The notes under the pieces are model-generated. The model was not told where the DNA came from and did no database searches. It saw only the letters and a list, made by a program, of their open reading frames with translations. The position numbers and the translations under genes were made by a program. A DNA stretch of 64,000 nucleotides, taken from the NCBI GenBank assembly GCA_965203735.1, contig OZ241909.1:1612001-1676000 (forward strand), in the 5' to 3' direction. This document shows, piece by piece, positions 36,103-45,156 of the stretch. This DNA is from Bin55 sp965203735. Its GTDB lineage: Bacteria > Pseudomonadota > Gammaproteobacteria > Pseudomonadales > Azotimanducaceae. Within the stretch, counting starts at the first letter, position 1, and every line of letters begins with the position of its first letter.

Positions 36103-37974
36103 ATGAAGCTTTCTACGTCGAAGTACTACCTCATTGCACTTCCTGTCGCTGCGTTCCTGTTTGGTATTGGTTTGTCATGCACGGTTTATTGGATGTTCTT
36201 GAATCCGTCCAAGAACCATCAATTGACAGACATTGTCGTTTCTGGATCTGCCGGCATGGGAGAAGAAGCAACCCTCGATCAACGTTCATCCCAATTTGTG
36301 ACAAAGTCGACTCAAGCCTCCTCGTCGACAACAGGAAGGCTAAGCGCAGTAGTGCAAGTCAATAGCTCGTTCGATCGAGCTCGGGAGCTGCGAAACCTTC
36401 TGGCTGAATCAGATGAAGAGCGAGTGTTGGATCTGTTAGCCGACTCACTTAAACTTCCGAACCATGCAGGTACTCACGAACTGCAATCGGCGATCGTTCA
36501 GAGGCTTGCACAAGTCAATCCAACACGTGCACTATCACAAGCGATGGATTTGGAAAATCGAGAGCTTTACCCTTCAGGACGATTCGTAGCGAGTGTATTT
36601 CGAGAGTGGGCTCGTACCAATCTGGAAGAGGCTGTATCGAACGCAAATTCACTAGACATAGACCCTAAGAGATCAGCGTCCGAAGCAATCCTACAGGAAC
36701 GGATGGACCTCTCCGAAGAGGATCTTCGGTCAATCGCACACACGTTGGGCGACGAACAGATGGCGAATACACTCATCCTACAACAAGAGGTTGAGAGGGC
36801 CATGGAGAACCCAAAGCAAATGTGGGGCTCTTTGGTATCCAAATTGCAGGACGAGAGAGGGCAATGGATGAACATTGCTCGTGTTGCAAACGCTTGGGTA
36901 GAAGAGGGTGGAGTGACTGTCTTGGATCAGCTCCTGCCAACAATAACAAACACTCAGACAAGGGTCTATGTGATGAGAGAGGTCCTGGACTTTGCCGCGC
37001 AAACCGATCCTGCCAAGGCACTTGAGTACGCATTGACGATCGAAAACGATGTCTACAACATGGCACTTTCAAGTGTTGTGCAGGAGTGGGCTCGTTCGGA
37101 TCCGCAATCTGCATTGGCGGCAGTATCTGAAATTAAGCAAGACACTATACGCAATTCACTAGAGATCAGTATCTACCACACCTGGGCGTTTGCAACCCCT
37201 TTTGACTTGTTGGAAAATTTGAGCTTATTGCCTACGAAACACCATGCATCGGCAACAAACGCTGCCATATCGTCCATTGCGTCGGATTCTCCAGCAAAAG
37301 CTGCAGAACTTGTGACCGAATTGGAGTCGGGACAGATTAGGACGGAAGCTGCGTTAGACGTTGTGTTCACCTAGTCAAGAGGAGACGCCCGAGCCGCGCT
37401 GAATTGGGTTCTAACCGAACCCACAGTAGAGAGCATACAGTCTCAATTGCTGTCGAGAGTCATAGGAAGGCTTGCAGCAGTTGATCCGGAACTTGCTTGG
37501 ACCATTGCACTTGAACAGCCCATCTCTGAGGGAGAATCAGGTATGGAATTGAGAGTCATCTCTTCATTGGCATCGGAAGACCTTAATACGGCGATAGAAC
37601 TACTTCCACGAGCACGAAAAGGTCAAACGAGATCACGTGCATATCAAACCGTAATCCGAGAAGTGGTGTATCGACGAGGCGTGGATCAAGCATTTGATCT
37701 GCTGAAGACCATACCAGAATCCGAGAGAATTCTATCCTTACAGTCCATGGCCGCCGCATGGGCTAGAACTGATGCCGTGGGACTGCTTAATTCAATAGAC
37801 CGATTTGACACTGTAGAAACCAAATCAAAAGCAGCAATGGCACTAGTGATAACCAATCGTGAATGGCGACAAGTCTTGAATGAAGAGCAAATGGAAGAAG
37901 CACAGGTCTTTCTTACAGAAGAAGACAGGCAAGAACTCGAGGAACGCGAAGGCGATGCTAATCAGTGGTGGTAG
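36103..37974 (+). pseudogene. C-type helical-repeat gene with in-frame amber stop (C1)
   Basis: One continuous reading frame of 624 codons is interrupted only by TAG at 37372-37374. Before the stop it encodes an N-terminal membrane anchor (ALPVAAFLFGIGLSCTVYW) and the repeats; after it the same frame resumes with SRGDARAALNWVLTEP and runs to the normal C-terminus. Alignment with C2 (VASNWSYQDPKAVLDW) puts the stop at a conserved tryptophan, so a single TGG to TAG change explains it. Both halves keep paralog-like sequence, so the mutation is recent, is suppressed, or is a sequencing error. Start: ATG 36103; a GTG at 36085 is in frame but less similar to C2 and C3. Confidence 0.8.
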
Positions 37975-38094
37975 TCTCCTCTCAAATTGATCTGTTTCAT
38001 GCTGTTAGTCGAAAATCGACTCGGTATCCTTGCGGTCTGCTCAATTCTCGCAGACCTCCACGGCCTAGTTGTCACTGTCAATGAGTCCAGTAAA

Positions 38095-38123
38095 TTGACC
38101 AGTAGTATGCAAACGCATAACAT
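38095..38123 (+). promoter_or_regulatory. Sigma-70-like promoter of C2
   Basis: TTGACC at 38095-38100, a 17-base spacer, then TAACAT at 38118-38123, 30 bases before the ATG. The same two hexamers with the same spacing stand before C3 while the spacer differs, which supports a real promoter. Confidence 0.7.
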
Positions 38124-38152
38124 TCAGAGAGTTCGCCCCGTAGCTTAAATTC

Positions 38153-40036
38153 ATGAATACTCCTCGATCGCAAGGCACATTCTTTTCGTTTCTCGGACTC
38201 GCTTTCGTCCTTGGCATTGGTGCCGCAAGCACTGTCTACTGGCTTCTCGTCGCTCCGTCAAGCAACGACCAACTGGCGGATACTGAAGATCAAAGTTCGA
38301 CTGTTCAATTTGATCATTCTGCCTATGAGCAATCTGTGCCTGCAGATGAATCTAGTGCTGCATTGCCACCTAAGAAGGTCCTACGTGATCTTGACGATCT
38401 CGATCAATTCAAGAGCTCGTTTGAGAGAGGCTTGGCTCTCCGCAATCTTCTGTTGAATTCAGACGAGGCTCAGGTCGCCAATCTACTGAATCAATCAGAA
38501 GACCTTTTCTCAAACAATCAGAGGTATGGCATACAAACTGTGGTCATTCGAAGGTTTGCTCAGCTCAACCCCAAGCTAGCGCTTCGCCACGTGCGTGAAA
38601 TGAGCGAGCGGAACTATCCTGCCCAATTCGTAGGAGTCGTCTATCAAGAATGGGCGCATTCCAATCTTGATGAAGCCATTGCGCATGCACGGACATTAGA
38701 CGACGACTGGAGACAATCTGCGTTGTACGCAATTGTGCAAGAAAGGAATGACTTGTCCGAAGAGGTCCTCAAGTCGATTGCTCGAGACCTCGGCAACGAA
38801 CAGATCGCCATTACGGCGATTGTGCGCCAAAAGCTAGAAGACGCAATGGAAGATCCCGAGAGAGCATGGAATGAATACGCTATCAACATGCAGGACGATA
38901 GGCAACACATGTGGAGTATTGCGGAAGTAGCGTCGGTTTGGGTTGAACAGAGTGGATTGGGTGTTTTGGACCAGATATACCAGTCACTAACCAACGTGGA
39001 AGTTCGTCAACATGTAATGCGTAATGTACTTCTAGAGGTGGCTACATCCAATCCGGCTGAGGCATTCAGGATTGCATTGACAGTTGAAAATGACCAATAT
39101 CACAACATTGCTCGGAACGTGATATCTACATGGGCAAGATCCAATCCACAGGCTGCACTAACGGCTGCATCCTCGGTCGAGAAAAAGACCTTGCGAAGAG
39201 AGCTGGAAGAGGAAGTCGTCGATACGTGGGCTTATGAAGAGCCACATAGAGTATTGGATAGCGTCGATTCATTGCCACGCTATGTGCAAGCCAGCGCTAT
39301 AAGTAGCGCTTTAGGTCAAATCGTTAGAGAATCTCCGGAGGAAGCTGTCAGTCTGATAGCTGGCATGGACCCTGGTGCGACCAGGCTGTCTGCGGCAAGT
39401 ACAGTTGCCAGTAATTGGTCATACCAAGATCCAAAGGCAGTGCTTGATTGGGTTCTCAATGAACCTAGTGTCGAAGACTTAAGACCTCAGTTGCTGTCTG
39501 GAATCTTGTACAGGATTGTAAGTGTTGATCCTGAACTTGCGATGTCCGCGGCACTTTCACAGCCCATAGAGGAAGGAGAGGAGGGCATGCGGAGGGGAAT
39601 GGGGATGGAATTAAACGTAATTTCTAGTTTGTCCTATTCCGACTTGGACAAAGCGCTTGAGCTACTTCCTAGAGTACGAAAAGGTCCAACGAAGCTTCAA
39701 GCGTACCAAATGGTGAGTGGAGCATTAATTCGAAATGGAGACATTGACGAGGCACTGAACATGGCTCGACAGTTTCCCGAGTCTGAAAGATCTGATTTCT
39801 ATATTGCTGTAGCCACAGCCTGGGCCGGGTCCGATCCTGAAGGATTGCTCAATTCGATGAGCCGACTACCGACCAAAGAGGCCAAATCGAGAGGTGCAAT
39901 GTCGCTTATTTCCTATAACCGCTATCAAGAGACGCTGACCGAAGAGCAAATCGAAGAGGCCAAGAAATATCTCTCAGACGAGGATGCAAAAGCGCTAGAA
40001 GAACAGGATGAAGGTCACATGTTCCTGGGCTTCTGA
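38153..40036 (+). CDS. Membrane-anchored helical-repeat protein, C type (C2)
   Basis: 627 residues, function unknown. A short cytoplasmic start, one hydrophobic helix (about residues 10-29: FLGLAFVLGIGAAS, then VYWLLV), and an acidic/Gln-rich linker to about residue 75 precede alpha-helical repeats with a W-A-x-x-D/N-P core spaced about 35 residues apart. It carries both family signatures, ALELLPRVRKGPTKLQAY and AWAGSDPEGLLNSMSRLP, and the common end AKKYLSDEDAKALEE. It is clearly the closest relative of C3 and has the same length. The hydrophobic helix lacks a convincing cleavage site, so I predict an inner-membrane anchor with the repeats in the periplasm. It has its own promoter. Confidence 0.82.
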   Translation: MNTPRSQGTFFSFLGLAFVLGIGAASTVYWLLVAPSSNDQLADTEDQSSTVQFDHSAYEQSVPADESSAALPPKKVLRDLDDLDQFKSSFERGLALRNLLLNSDEAQVANLLNQSEDLFSNNQRYGIQTVVIRRFAQLNPKLALRHVREMSERNYPAQFVGVVYQEWAHSNLDEAIAHARTLDDDWRQSALYAIVQERNDLSEEVLKSIARDLGNEQIAITAIVRQKLEDAMEDPERAWNEYAINMQDDRQHMWSIAEVASVWVEQSGLGVLDQIYQSLTNVEVRQHVMRNVLLEVATSNPAEAFRIALTVENDQYHNIARNVISTWARSNPQAALTAASSVEKKTLRRELEEEVVDTWAYEEPHRVLDSVDSLPRYVQASAISSALGQIVRESPEEAVSLIAGMDPGATRLSAASTVASNWSYQDPKAVLDWVLNEPSVEDLRPQLLSGILYRIVSVDPELAMSAALSQPIEEGEEGMRRGMGMELNVISSLSYSDLDKALELLPRVRKGPTKLQAYQMVSGALIRNGDIDEALNMARQFPESERSDFYIAVATAWAGSDPEGLLNSMSRLPTKEAKSRGAMSLISYNRYQETLTEEQIEEAKKYLSDEDAKALEEQDEGHMFLGF

Positions 40037-40093
40037 TTCTTTGTATTGGTACAAGTTGGAGAACACAAACAGGCTGCTCGACTCCAAACCAGA

Positions 40094-40122
40094 TTGACCG
40101 GAGGAACTTATACACATAACAT
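40094..40122 (+). promoter_or_regulatory. Sigma-70-like promoter of C3
   Basis: TTGACC at 40094-40099, a 17-base spacer, then TAACAT at 40117-40122, followed by a leader (ATTCAGA, then TTCG and CCC) that closely matches the leader of C2. The ATG is 30 bases past the -10 box, as in C2. Confidence 0.7.
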
Positions 40123-40151
40123 TCAGATAATTCGTCCCATAGTCTGAACTC

Positions 40152-42035
40152 ATGAATTTTCCTCGATCGCAAGGCACATTGTTTTCTTTGCTCGGACTCG
40201 CTTTCCTCCTTGGTATTGGTGCTGCAAGTGCTGTCTACTGGCTTCTCATGGCTCCGGCTAACATTGATCAATTGCCAGATACTGAGACTCAAAGTCTTCC
40301 GGTTCAAAATGAACCGGTTGCCCATAAACAACAAGAGCTTAGAGAAGTATCTACCGATTCTCCCTCGCCAAATCCGGTTCCAAACAATCTAGACGATCTC
40401 GAACAAATCAAGAGTTCGTTTGAAAGAAGCGTGGCTCTGCGTAATCTATTAGTGGATTCGGATGAAGCAAAGGTGGTTGAGCTCTTTGAGCAAACACTGG
40501 ATGCCTTCCGGAACAATCCACGGAGTCGGATGCAAATGGCCGTCGTTCAGAGGTTGGCTCAGCTCAATCCCCAACGTGCACTAAGTCAGTTGCGTGAAAT
40601 GGACACACAACTGTATCCTAGTCAATTCGTTGGGAGTGTCTTTCAAGAGTGGGCACACTCCAATCTCGATGAAGCCGTTGCACATGCTCGGACACTAGAT
40701 GAAGACTGGAAGAGGCATGCCGTGTTTGCCATTGTGCATTCAAGAATGGATCTCTCCGAGGAAGTTCTCAAATCGATTGCTCGAGACCTTGGTAACGAAC
40801 AGATTGCAAGTACGGCGATCGCACAGCAAAAGATCGAAGATGCAATCGGAGATCCAGAACGAGCATGGAACGAGTTGGCAATTGAAATGCAAGACGACAT
40901 GCAACACATGTGGAGCATATCGAGGGTAGCGTCGGCTTGGGTTGAGAAGAGCGGATTGACTGTTCTAGATCAAATCAACCAGTCGTTAACAAACGCAGAA
41001 CTCCGGCGCCACGTGATGAGTAGCGTTCTGGGAACGGCTGCCCGTACCGATCCAGCCGGTGCGTTTGAGTTCGCGTTAGCGATAGAGAATGACCAATATA
41101 GTTCGATTGTTAGAAACGTTGTAAGTACGTGGGCATTAAATGATCCACAATCTGCTTTGTTGGCTATTTCTGAGGTGGAGAAAAGGAACTTGCGCAGAGA
41201 GTTGGAGCAGTATGTTGTCAGTACTTGGGCTTCTGCTGAGCCTCGGGAGGTGTTGGATCAAATGGAAACTCTGCCAGAACATGTTCAAGGGACCGCGACA
41301 TCGAATGCCGTTGGGCAAATTGCTCATGACTCGCATGAAGAAGCGATCCGTTTGGTACTCGGTATGGAATCTGGAGATGCACGGACTTCAGCAGCGCAAT
41401 CCGTTGTTAGTGCATGGTGGTTTCGAGACTCTGAAGCAGCACTTAATTGGATACTCAACGAACCTGCTATAGTTGACATACAGCCACAATTGCTCTCTGG
41501 AATTATGCACAGGCTTGTGATGAGTGATCCAGAGCGGGCAATGTCCGTGGCACTTTCGGTACCCATTGAAGGGGGTGAAAATGGGGGCTGGATGGGTATG
41601 GGAATGGAAATGCATGTTATTTCCCAACTTACATATTCAGACCTGGATAAAGCGATTGAGCTACTTCCACGTGTGCGCAAGGGTCCAACGAGGCTTCAAG
41701 CCTATCGAATGGTGAGTGGAGCATTGATTCGAGAAGGAGAGATCGATGAGGCACTCGACATGGCCCAGCAATTTCCCGGGTCCGAACAATCTGATTTTTA
41801 TAGGTCAGTAGCCTCAGCTTGGGCCAGCTCCGATCCCGAAGGAATGCTTAATTCAATGAACCGATTGCCAACCAAAGAGGCTAAGTCGAGAGGCGCAATG
41901 GCGCTGATATCGTACAACCGTTATGAGAAAACGCTGACCGACGAACAAATCGAAGCGGCTCGCAAGTATCTTACCGACGAAGATGCGAAGGCACTTGAGG
42001 AACAAGGGGAACGTCACATAATCCGTGGTTGGTGA
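40152..42035 (+). CDS. Membrane-anchored helical-repeat protein, C type (C3)
   Basis: 627 residues; near-duplicate of C2 in layout: N-terminal membrane helix (LGLAFLLGIGAAS, then VYWLLM), variable linker to residue 80, repeats, signatures ALELLPRVRKGPTRLQAY-like (here AIELLPRVRKGPTRLQAY) and AWASSDPEGMLNSMNRLP, and the end ARKYLTDEDAKALEE. The linker diverges more than the repeats. Promoter and leader are conserved with C2, so tandem duplication of the whole transcription unit is likely. Convergent with the metalloprotease-lipoprotein gene, 66 bases apart. Confidence 0.82.
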   Translation: MNFPRSQGTLFSLLGLAFLLGIGAASAVYWLLMAPANIDQLPDTETQSLPVQNEPVAHKQQELREVSTDSPSPNPVPNNLDDLEQIKSSFERSVALRNLLVDSDEAKVVELFEQTLDAFRNNPRSRMQMAVVQRLAQLNPQRALSQLREMDTQLYPSQFVGSVFQEWAHSNLDEAVAHARTLDEDWKRHAVFAIVHSRMDLSEEVLKSIARDLGNEQIASTAIAQQKIEDAIGDPERAWNELAIEMQDDMQHMWSISRVASAWVEKSGLTVLDQINQSLTNAELRRHVMSSVLGTAARTDPAGAFEFALAIENDQYSSIVRNVVSTWALNDPQSALLAISEVEKRNLRRELEQYVVSTWASAEPREVLDQMETLPEHVQGTATSNAVGQIAHDSHEEAIRLVLGMESGDARTSAAQSVVSAWWFRDSEAALNWILNEPAIVDIQPQLLSGIMHRLVMSDPERAMSVALSVPIEGGENGGWMGMGMEMHVISQLTYSDLDKAIELLPRVRKGPTRLQAYRMVSGALIREGEIDEALDMAQQFPGSEQSDFYRSVASAWASSDPEGMLNSMNRLPTKEAKSRGAMALISYNRYEKTLTDEQIEAARKYLTDEDAKALEEQGERHIIRGW

Positions 42036-42101
42036 CTGATCTTTAGTGCGCAAGTTAGTAGACACAGCGAAGTCGACTCCGATAAAGGACTAGATAGATT
42101 G

Positions 42102-43226
42102 CTACGGGGCTGCTTGTACCTGGGGTAATCGAAACTCCTGAAGTTCGTCTGCCTCAATCCAAGCCCTTCCTCCGGTTGCATCCCAAAAGTTGAAGGTATC
42201 TAGTCCAAGTGACTCTCGCAGACTGGATTTAAGAGAGAACATTTCGACTAGGCCCCTAACAAACTCTATATCGTTCTGGGTGACTGGGAATTCTTCGTTC
42301 CCGACTAGCACAGTCGCTACACGAAACGATTTTTGTGAATCTTCAAAGCTTGGATTCCGATCACCCAGCACTTCGACAATTTGCTTTATGCTCCATAGCG
42401 ACGTCCTTGTCGCACGGAAGATCGGCGATCCATCCGAACCTGTTTGCTGCCTCTTCACATCTGGGTTGTCAGGATCAGCTTCAAATTGAAACTCCCCGTC
42501 TTCAGCCACCCAAGTGTCTGGAACTTCATCAGCGGAAATCCAACCTGCTAGGTAGAGTTCAAGAGGAGCGTAAGGTAGTGAATTTCCTCCATTTGCATTG
42601 AGGCCAAAGTGGCCCGCTGAGTATCTGTCTTCACCAAGTTCGACAAGATTGGTAATGTCAAATCCACCCAGTTGTCCATTTACGCTACTAAAACCCCAAT
42701 GGCCTTCAATGACTGTAGGTATGACTTCTCTGTCCAATACCCAGAGATGCATGAACTCATGAAGACTTGGTCCGCCACCAAGAAGATCCCTAGCTGGTAG
42801 ATGCATTACGCCACGCAAAGTGGTTGGAGAGTAGTACCAGCCACCATGATCAAAGACTTCCACCCCCGTTCCGAGCTCCTCGTTACGAACTACCGCCATC
42901 ACTCCGTAGTAGCCCACCTCTCCATCCTCGAATTTGTCCCTTGGTACATTCGAAATAACGAAAAGTACATCAAAGACGTCTTGGTAGTTCTTATAGAAGG
43001 TCTTGCATATCTCGAAATTCAGCAATTTGTCGTACTCGGTCAGCGATCTGGAAGTTTGCATGACCACTAGGTTGTCCAGATGATGTGTGATTTGGGCTTC
43101 AGATAGGAATGTCTTTGCAATTGTCATGCAACCTGACAATTGAAGAAGAACGAGGGCAGTGAGCACTGTCCAAGTGAAGTGTTTTGCTAGGACACAAGAT
43201 TGGTTAGTGTTGGGAATGCTACTCAT
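42102..43226 (-). CDS. Predicted HExxH metalloprotease lipoprotein
   Basis: 374 residues. A signal peptide ends in a lipobox, LSGC with Cys33, so the mature protein should be a lipoprotein. A zinc-protease-type motif HEFMH lies at residues 156-160, and a further histidine at 176 (IEGHWGF) is a candidate third ligand. Downstream, APLELYLAGWI resembles segments seen after the zinc site in other secreted zincin-like proteins. I cannot assign a peptidase family. It lies immediately after cassette 4 of the B-A array on the same strand (103-base gap) and faces the C genes, so a link to the repeat-protein system is plausible but unproven. Confidence 0.65.
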   Translation of the reverse strand: MSSIPNTNQSCVLAKHFTWTVLTALVLLQLSGCMTIAKTFLSEAQITHHLDNLVVMQTSRSLTEYDKLLNFEICKTFYKNYQDVFDVLFVISNVPRDKFEDGEVGYYGVMAVVRNEELGTGVEVFDHGGWYYSPTTLRGVMHLPARDLLGGGPSLHEFMHLWVLDREVIPTVIEGHWGFSSVNGQLGGFDITNLVELGEDRYSAGHFGLNANGGNSLPYAPLELYLAGWISADEVPDTWVAEDGEFQFEADPDNPDVKRQQTGSDGSPIFRATRTSLWSIKQIVEVLGDRNPSFEDSQKSFRVATVLVGNEEFPVTQNDIEFVRGLVEMFSLKSSLRESLGLDTFNFWDATGGRAWIEADELQEFRLPQVQAAP

Positions 43227-43329
43227 TTATTCCTATAGATCTCGACGGGTAACCACATGTAGCGAGCTTGGTCGTTCATTACGACTCAGATTGAGCAAAA
43301 CCGAGAAATCGAACTCGTATGCGAATCGT

Positions 43330-45156
43330 CTAGTACCAATCCAACAAGACGCGGTCGGCCTGAGATAGGTATTGGCGTAAGCTACGGAGTTGAGCGTCGT
43401 CCAAGGCTTGCTGCTGACGATCCGACCGGAGCAGCTGAGCGGCGGCAGAGGACTGAAGCTCCACAGATGGAAGTTCTTCCATAGATTCAATCAAGCTGAC
43501 AGGATCTTCATGACTCCAATTGTCGACGAGCAGGACATAGTACCGTTCGCGGTCGGACTCGGGCAGTTGTTCCGCTAGATCAAAGGCGTCTGCGACAATT
43601 CCTTGGTATACAAGAGCATTCCCCACGTGAAGTGCGGCTTCAAACTTTGTTCTCCCTTCCCTGACTTGGGGAAGGAGTTCCAACGCCAATTGAGTATCGC
43701 TTCCTGCGATTTCTTTCATGATGTGTGCCTCCTGTCCGACAGGTGGTGAAAGCAAGTGCTGCATACTGGGAAGCATTTCTACTAGAGATTCATTAGTGCC
43801 CCGATCCCATTCGTCGCTAGGCTCACCCTTTGCGAGTTGAAAAGCACGTCTTGGGTTGTAGTCCAAAATGCTGTAAATCAACTGCTTGCGAATTTCTCCC
43901 ACTATCGGTTCATTGGCTGGATCGTCGAGCAACCAATTCAGCATAGTGCTGGGTTCAATTCTCGACCAAATGGGAATTAGCCATGAAGCCACAGTGGCTC
44001 GCAAGTCCAAGTCTTCAATTTTCGTTGCATATTCACCGGCTTCCTGTAGCGAATTCTTTGCTATTTCTTCCACGCCTACCCTTGCTGCCACAAAACGAAC
44101 GGGTTCTGGAATGACATCAAGATTTTTCAGAACGTATCGTGGCTCCTTTTTCGCCCAAACCGATGCCACCTCGCCCTGAAGGTCTTCACGAATAGAGTCG
44201 TCCCCAATAGCGTGGGTAGCTTCAAGCGCTCCTTGCGGGTCCATCTCAGCCCAAATGCGCATCAAGGCATCTTCCAAGACATACTCTCTACTAGGCAGTT
44301 TGAGGAGGTAATTTAGTGCGAATCTTGGATTCTCTGATGCGATGTGTTTGAGCACGGCACCAAAACTCTTTTGTAGCGAATAGTCTTCACCGGCGAGATC
44401 GCGAATTTCACTAATCGCTGACACTCCCTCTACCAAGTACCATTGGACAGCTAGTCGTTCAAGTAGCATGGACCCGCGACTCTTTGAAAGCTCAGCCAAA
44501 TCTAACCAGGTGCTTTTCGGGTCTTGAGCACTATCCGCGTTAAACCACTCGACACAAACGGCGAGTGCGTTCTCTTCGCTCAGATTTAGATTACGGCCCA
44601 GGTCAAGCGCTAAACGAACGTCGCCCTCGTTCTGAGCATCGAGGAGGCCAAGCAGCGCTAAAGTCCTCTCCGTTTCGTAAAGATCACTCGCACCGGCGAT
44701 TGCAGAATCGAGATCGTCTATTGCCCAAGCTTCAAATATTGTTCGGATGAATAGTTCTTCTTCGGATTCCTCTCTAGCAACTGCGAACTGCAAAGCTTCT
44801 ATTGGATCGTGCGTGGTTAGTCTTTGCAAGATGGCGACCTGAAATTCTGTACGCACACGCTCGGAAAACCGGTCTCCAGACGCTCCTGAAATCTCGCCGA
44901 GTAGATCTTTCAATTCAGTCAACGGCACGTCAGCGATAAAGGAATAGACTCTTGAAAACCTGTATAGAGATTGGTTGTGCAGACTTGGATCTTTCAACAT
45001 TTCCCTAGCGGACTTCAAGCTTTCCGTTTTCTCATCTGACCCAAGAATTGGTATGGTCGAAATCAGAACCAAACTGCATGCTAGAAGCAACTTCACAGAA
45101 ATTTCACGAAATTGCATCGAAGAGCCAGACTTGCTTGAAAAAACTGACTTGGTCAT
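43330..45156 (-). CDS. Exported helical-repeat protein, A type (A4)
   Basis: 608 residues from the ATG in the TGATG overlap at 45156. A basic start and hydrophobic core (KLLLACSLVLISTIPIL) look like a Sec signal peptide. Repeats with a W-A-x-x-D/E-P core follow. Signatures: ALELLPQVREGRTKFEAA and NWSHEDPVSLIESMEELP; the end is LRQYLSQADRVLLDWY. With A1 it shares an MQH-x-L-x-x-PVG-x-EAHIMK segment that A2 and A3 lack, placing A4 with A1. It is the last repeat gene of the array before the lipoprotein. Confidence 0.82.
   Translation of the reverse strand: MTKSVFSSKSGSSMQFREISVKLLLACSLVLISTIPILGSDEKTESLKSAREMLKDPSLHNQSLYRFSRVYSFIADVPLTELKDLLGEISGASGDRFSERVRTEFQVAILQRLTTHDPIEALQFAVAREESEEELFIRTIFEAWAIDDLDSAIAGASDLYETERTLALLGLLDAQNEGDVRLALDLGRNLNLSEENALAVCVEWFNADSAQDPKSTWLDLAELSKSRGSMLLERLAVQWYLVEGVSAISEIRDLAGEDYSLQKSFGAVLKHIASENPRFALNYLLKLPSREYVLEDALMRIWAEMDPQGALEATHAIGDDSIREDLQGEVASVWAKKEPRYVLKNLDVIPEPVRFVAARVGVEEIAKNSLQEAGEYATKIEDLDLRATVASWLIPIWSRIEPSTMLNWLLDDPANEPIVGEIRKQLIYSILDYNPRRAFQLAKGEPSDEWDRGTNESLVEMLPSMQHLLSPPVGQEAHIMKEIAGSDTQLALELLPQVREGRTKFEAALHVGNALVYQGIVADAFDLAEQLPESDRERYYVLLVDNWSHEDPVSLIESMEELPSVELQSSAAAQLLRSDRQQQALDDAQLRSLRQYLSQADRVLLDWY

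Noticed and set aside
37372..37374. Amber codon in C1 as programmed recoding (pyrrolysine-like)
   Set aside because: Paralogs have tryptophan here and no recoding signal or pyl genes are visible; selAB in the window concerns TGA, not TAG.
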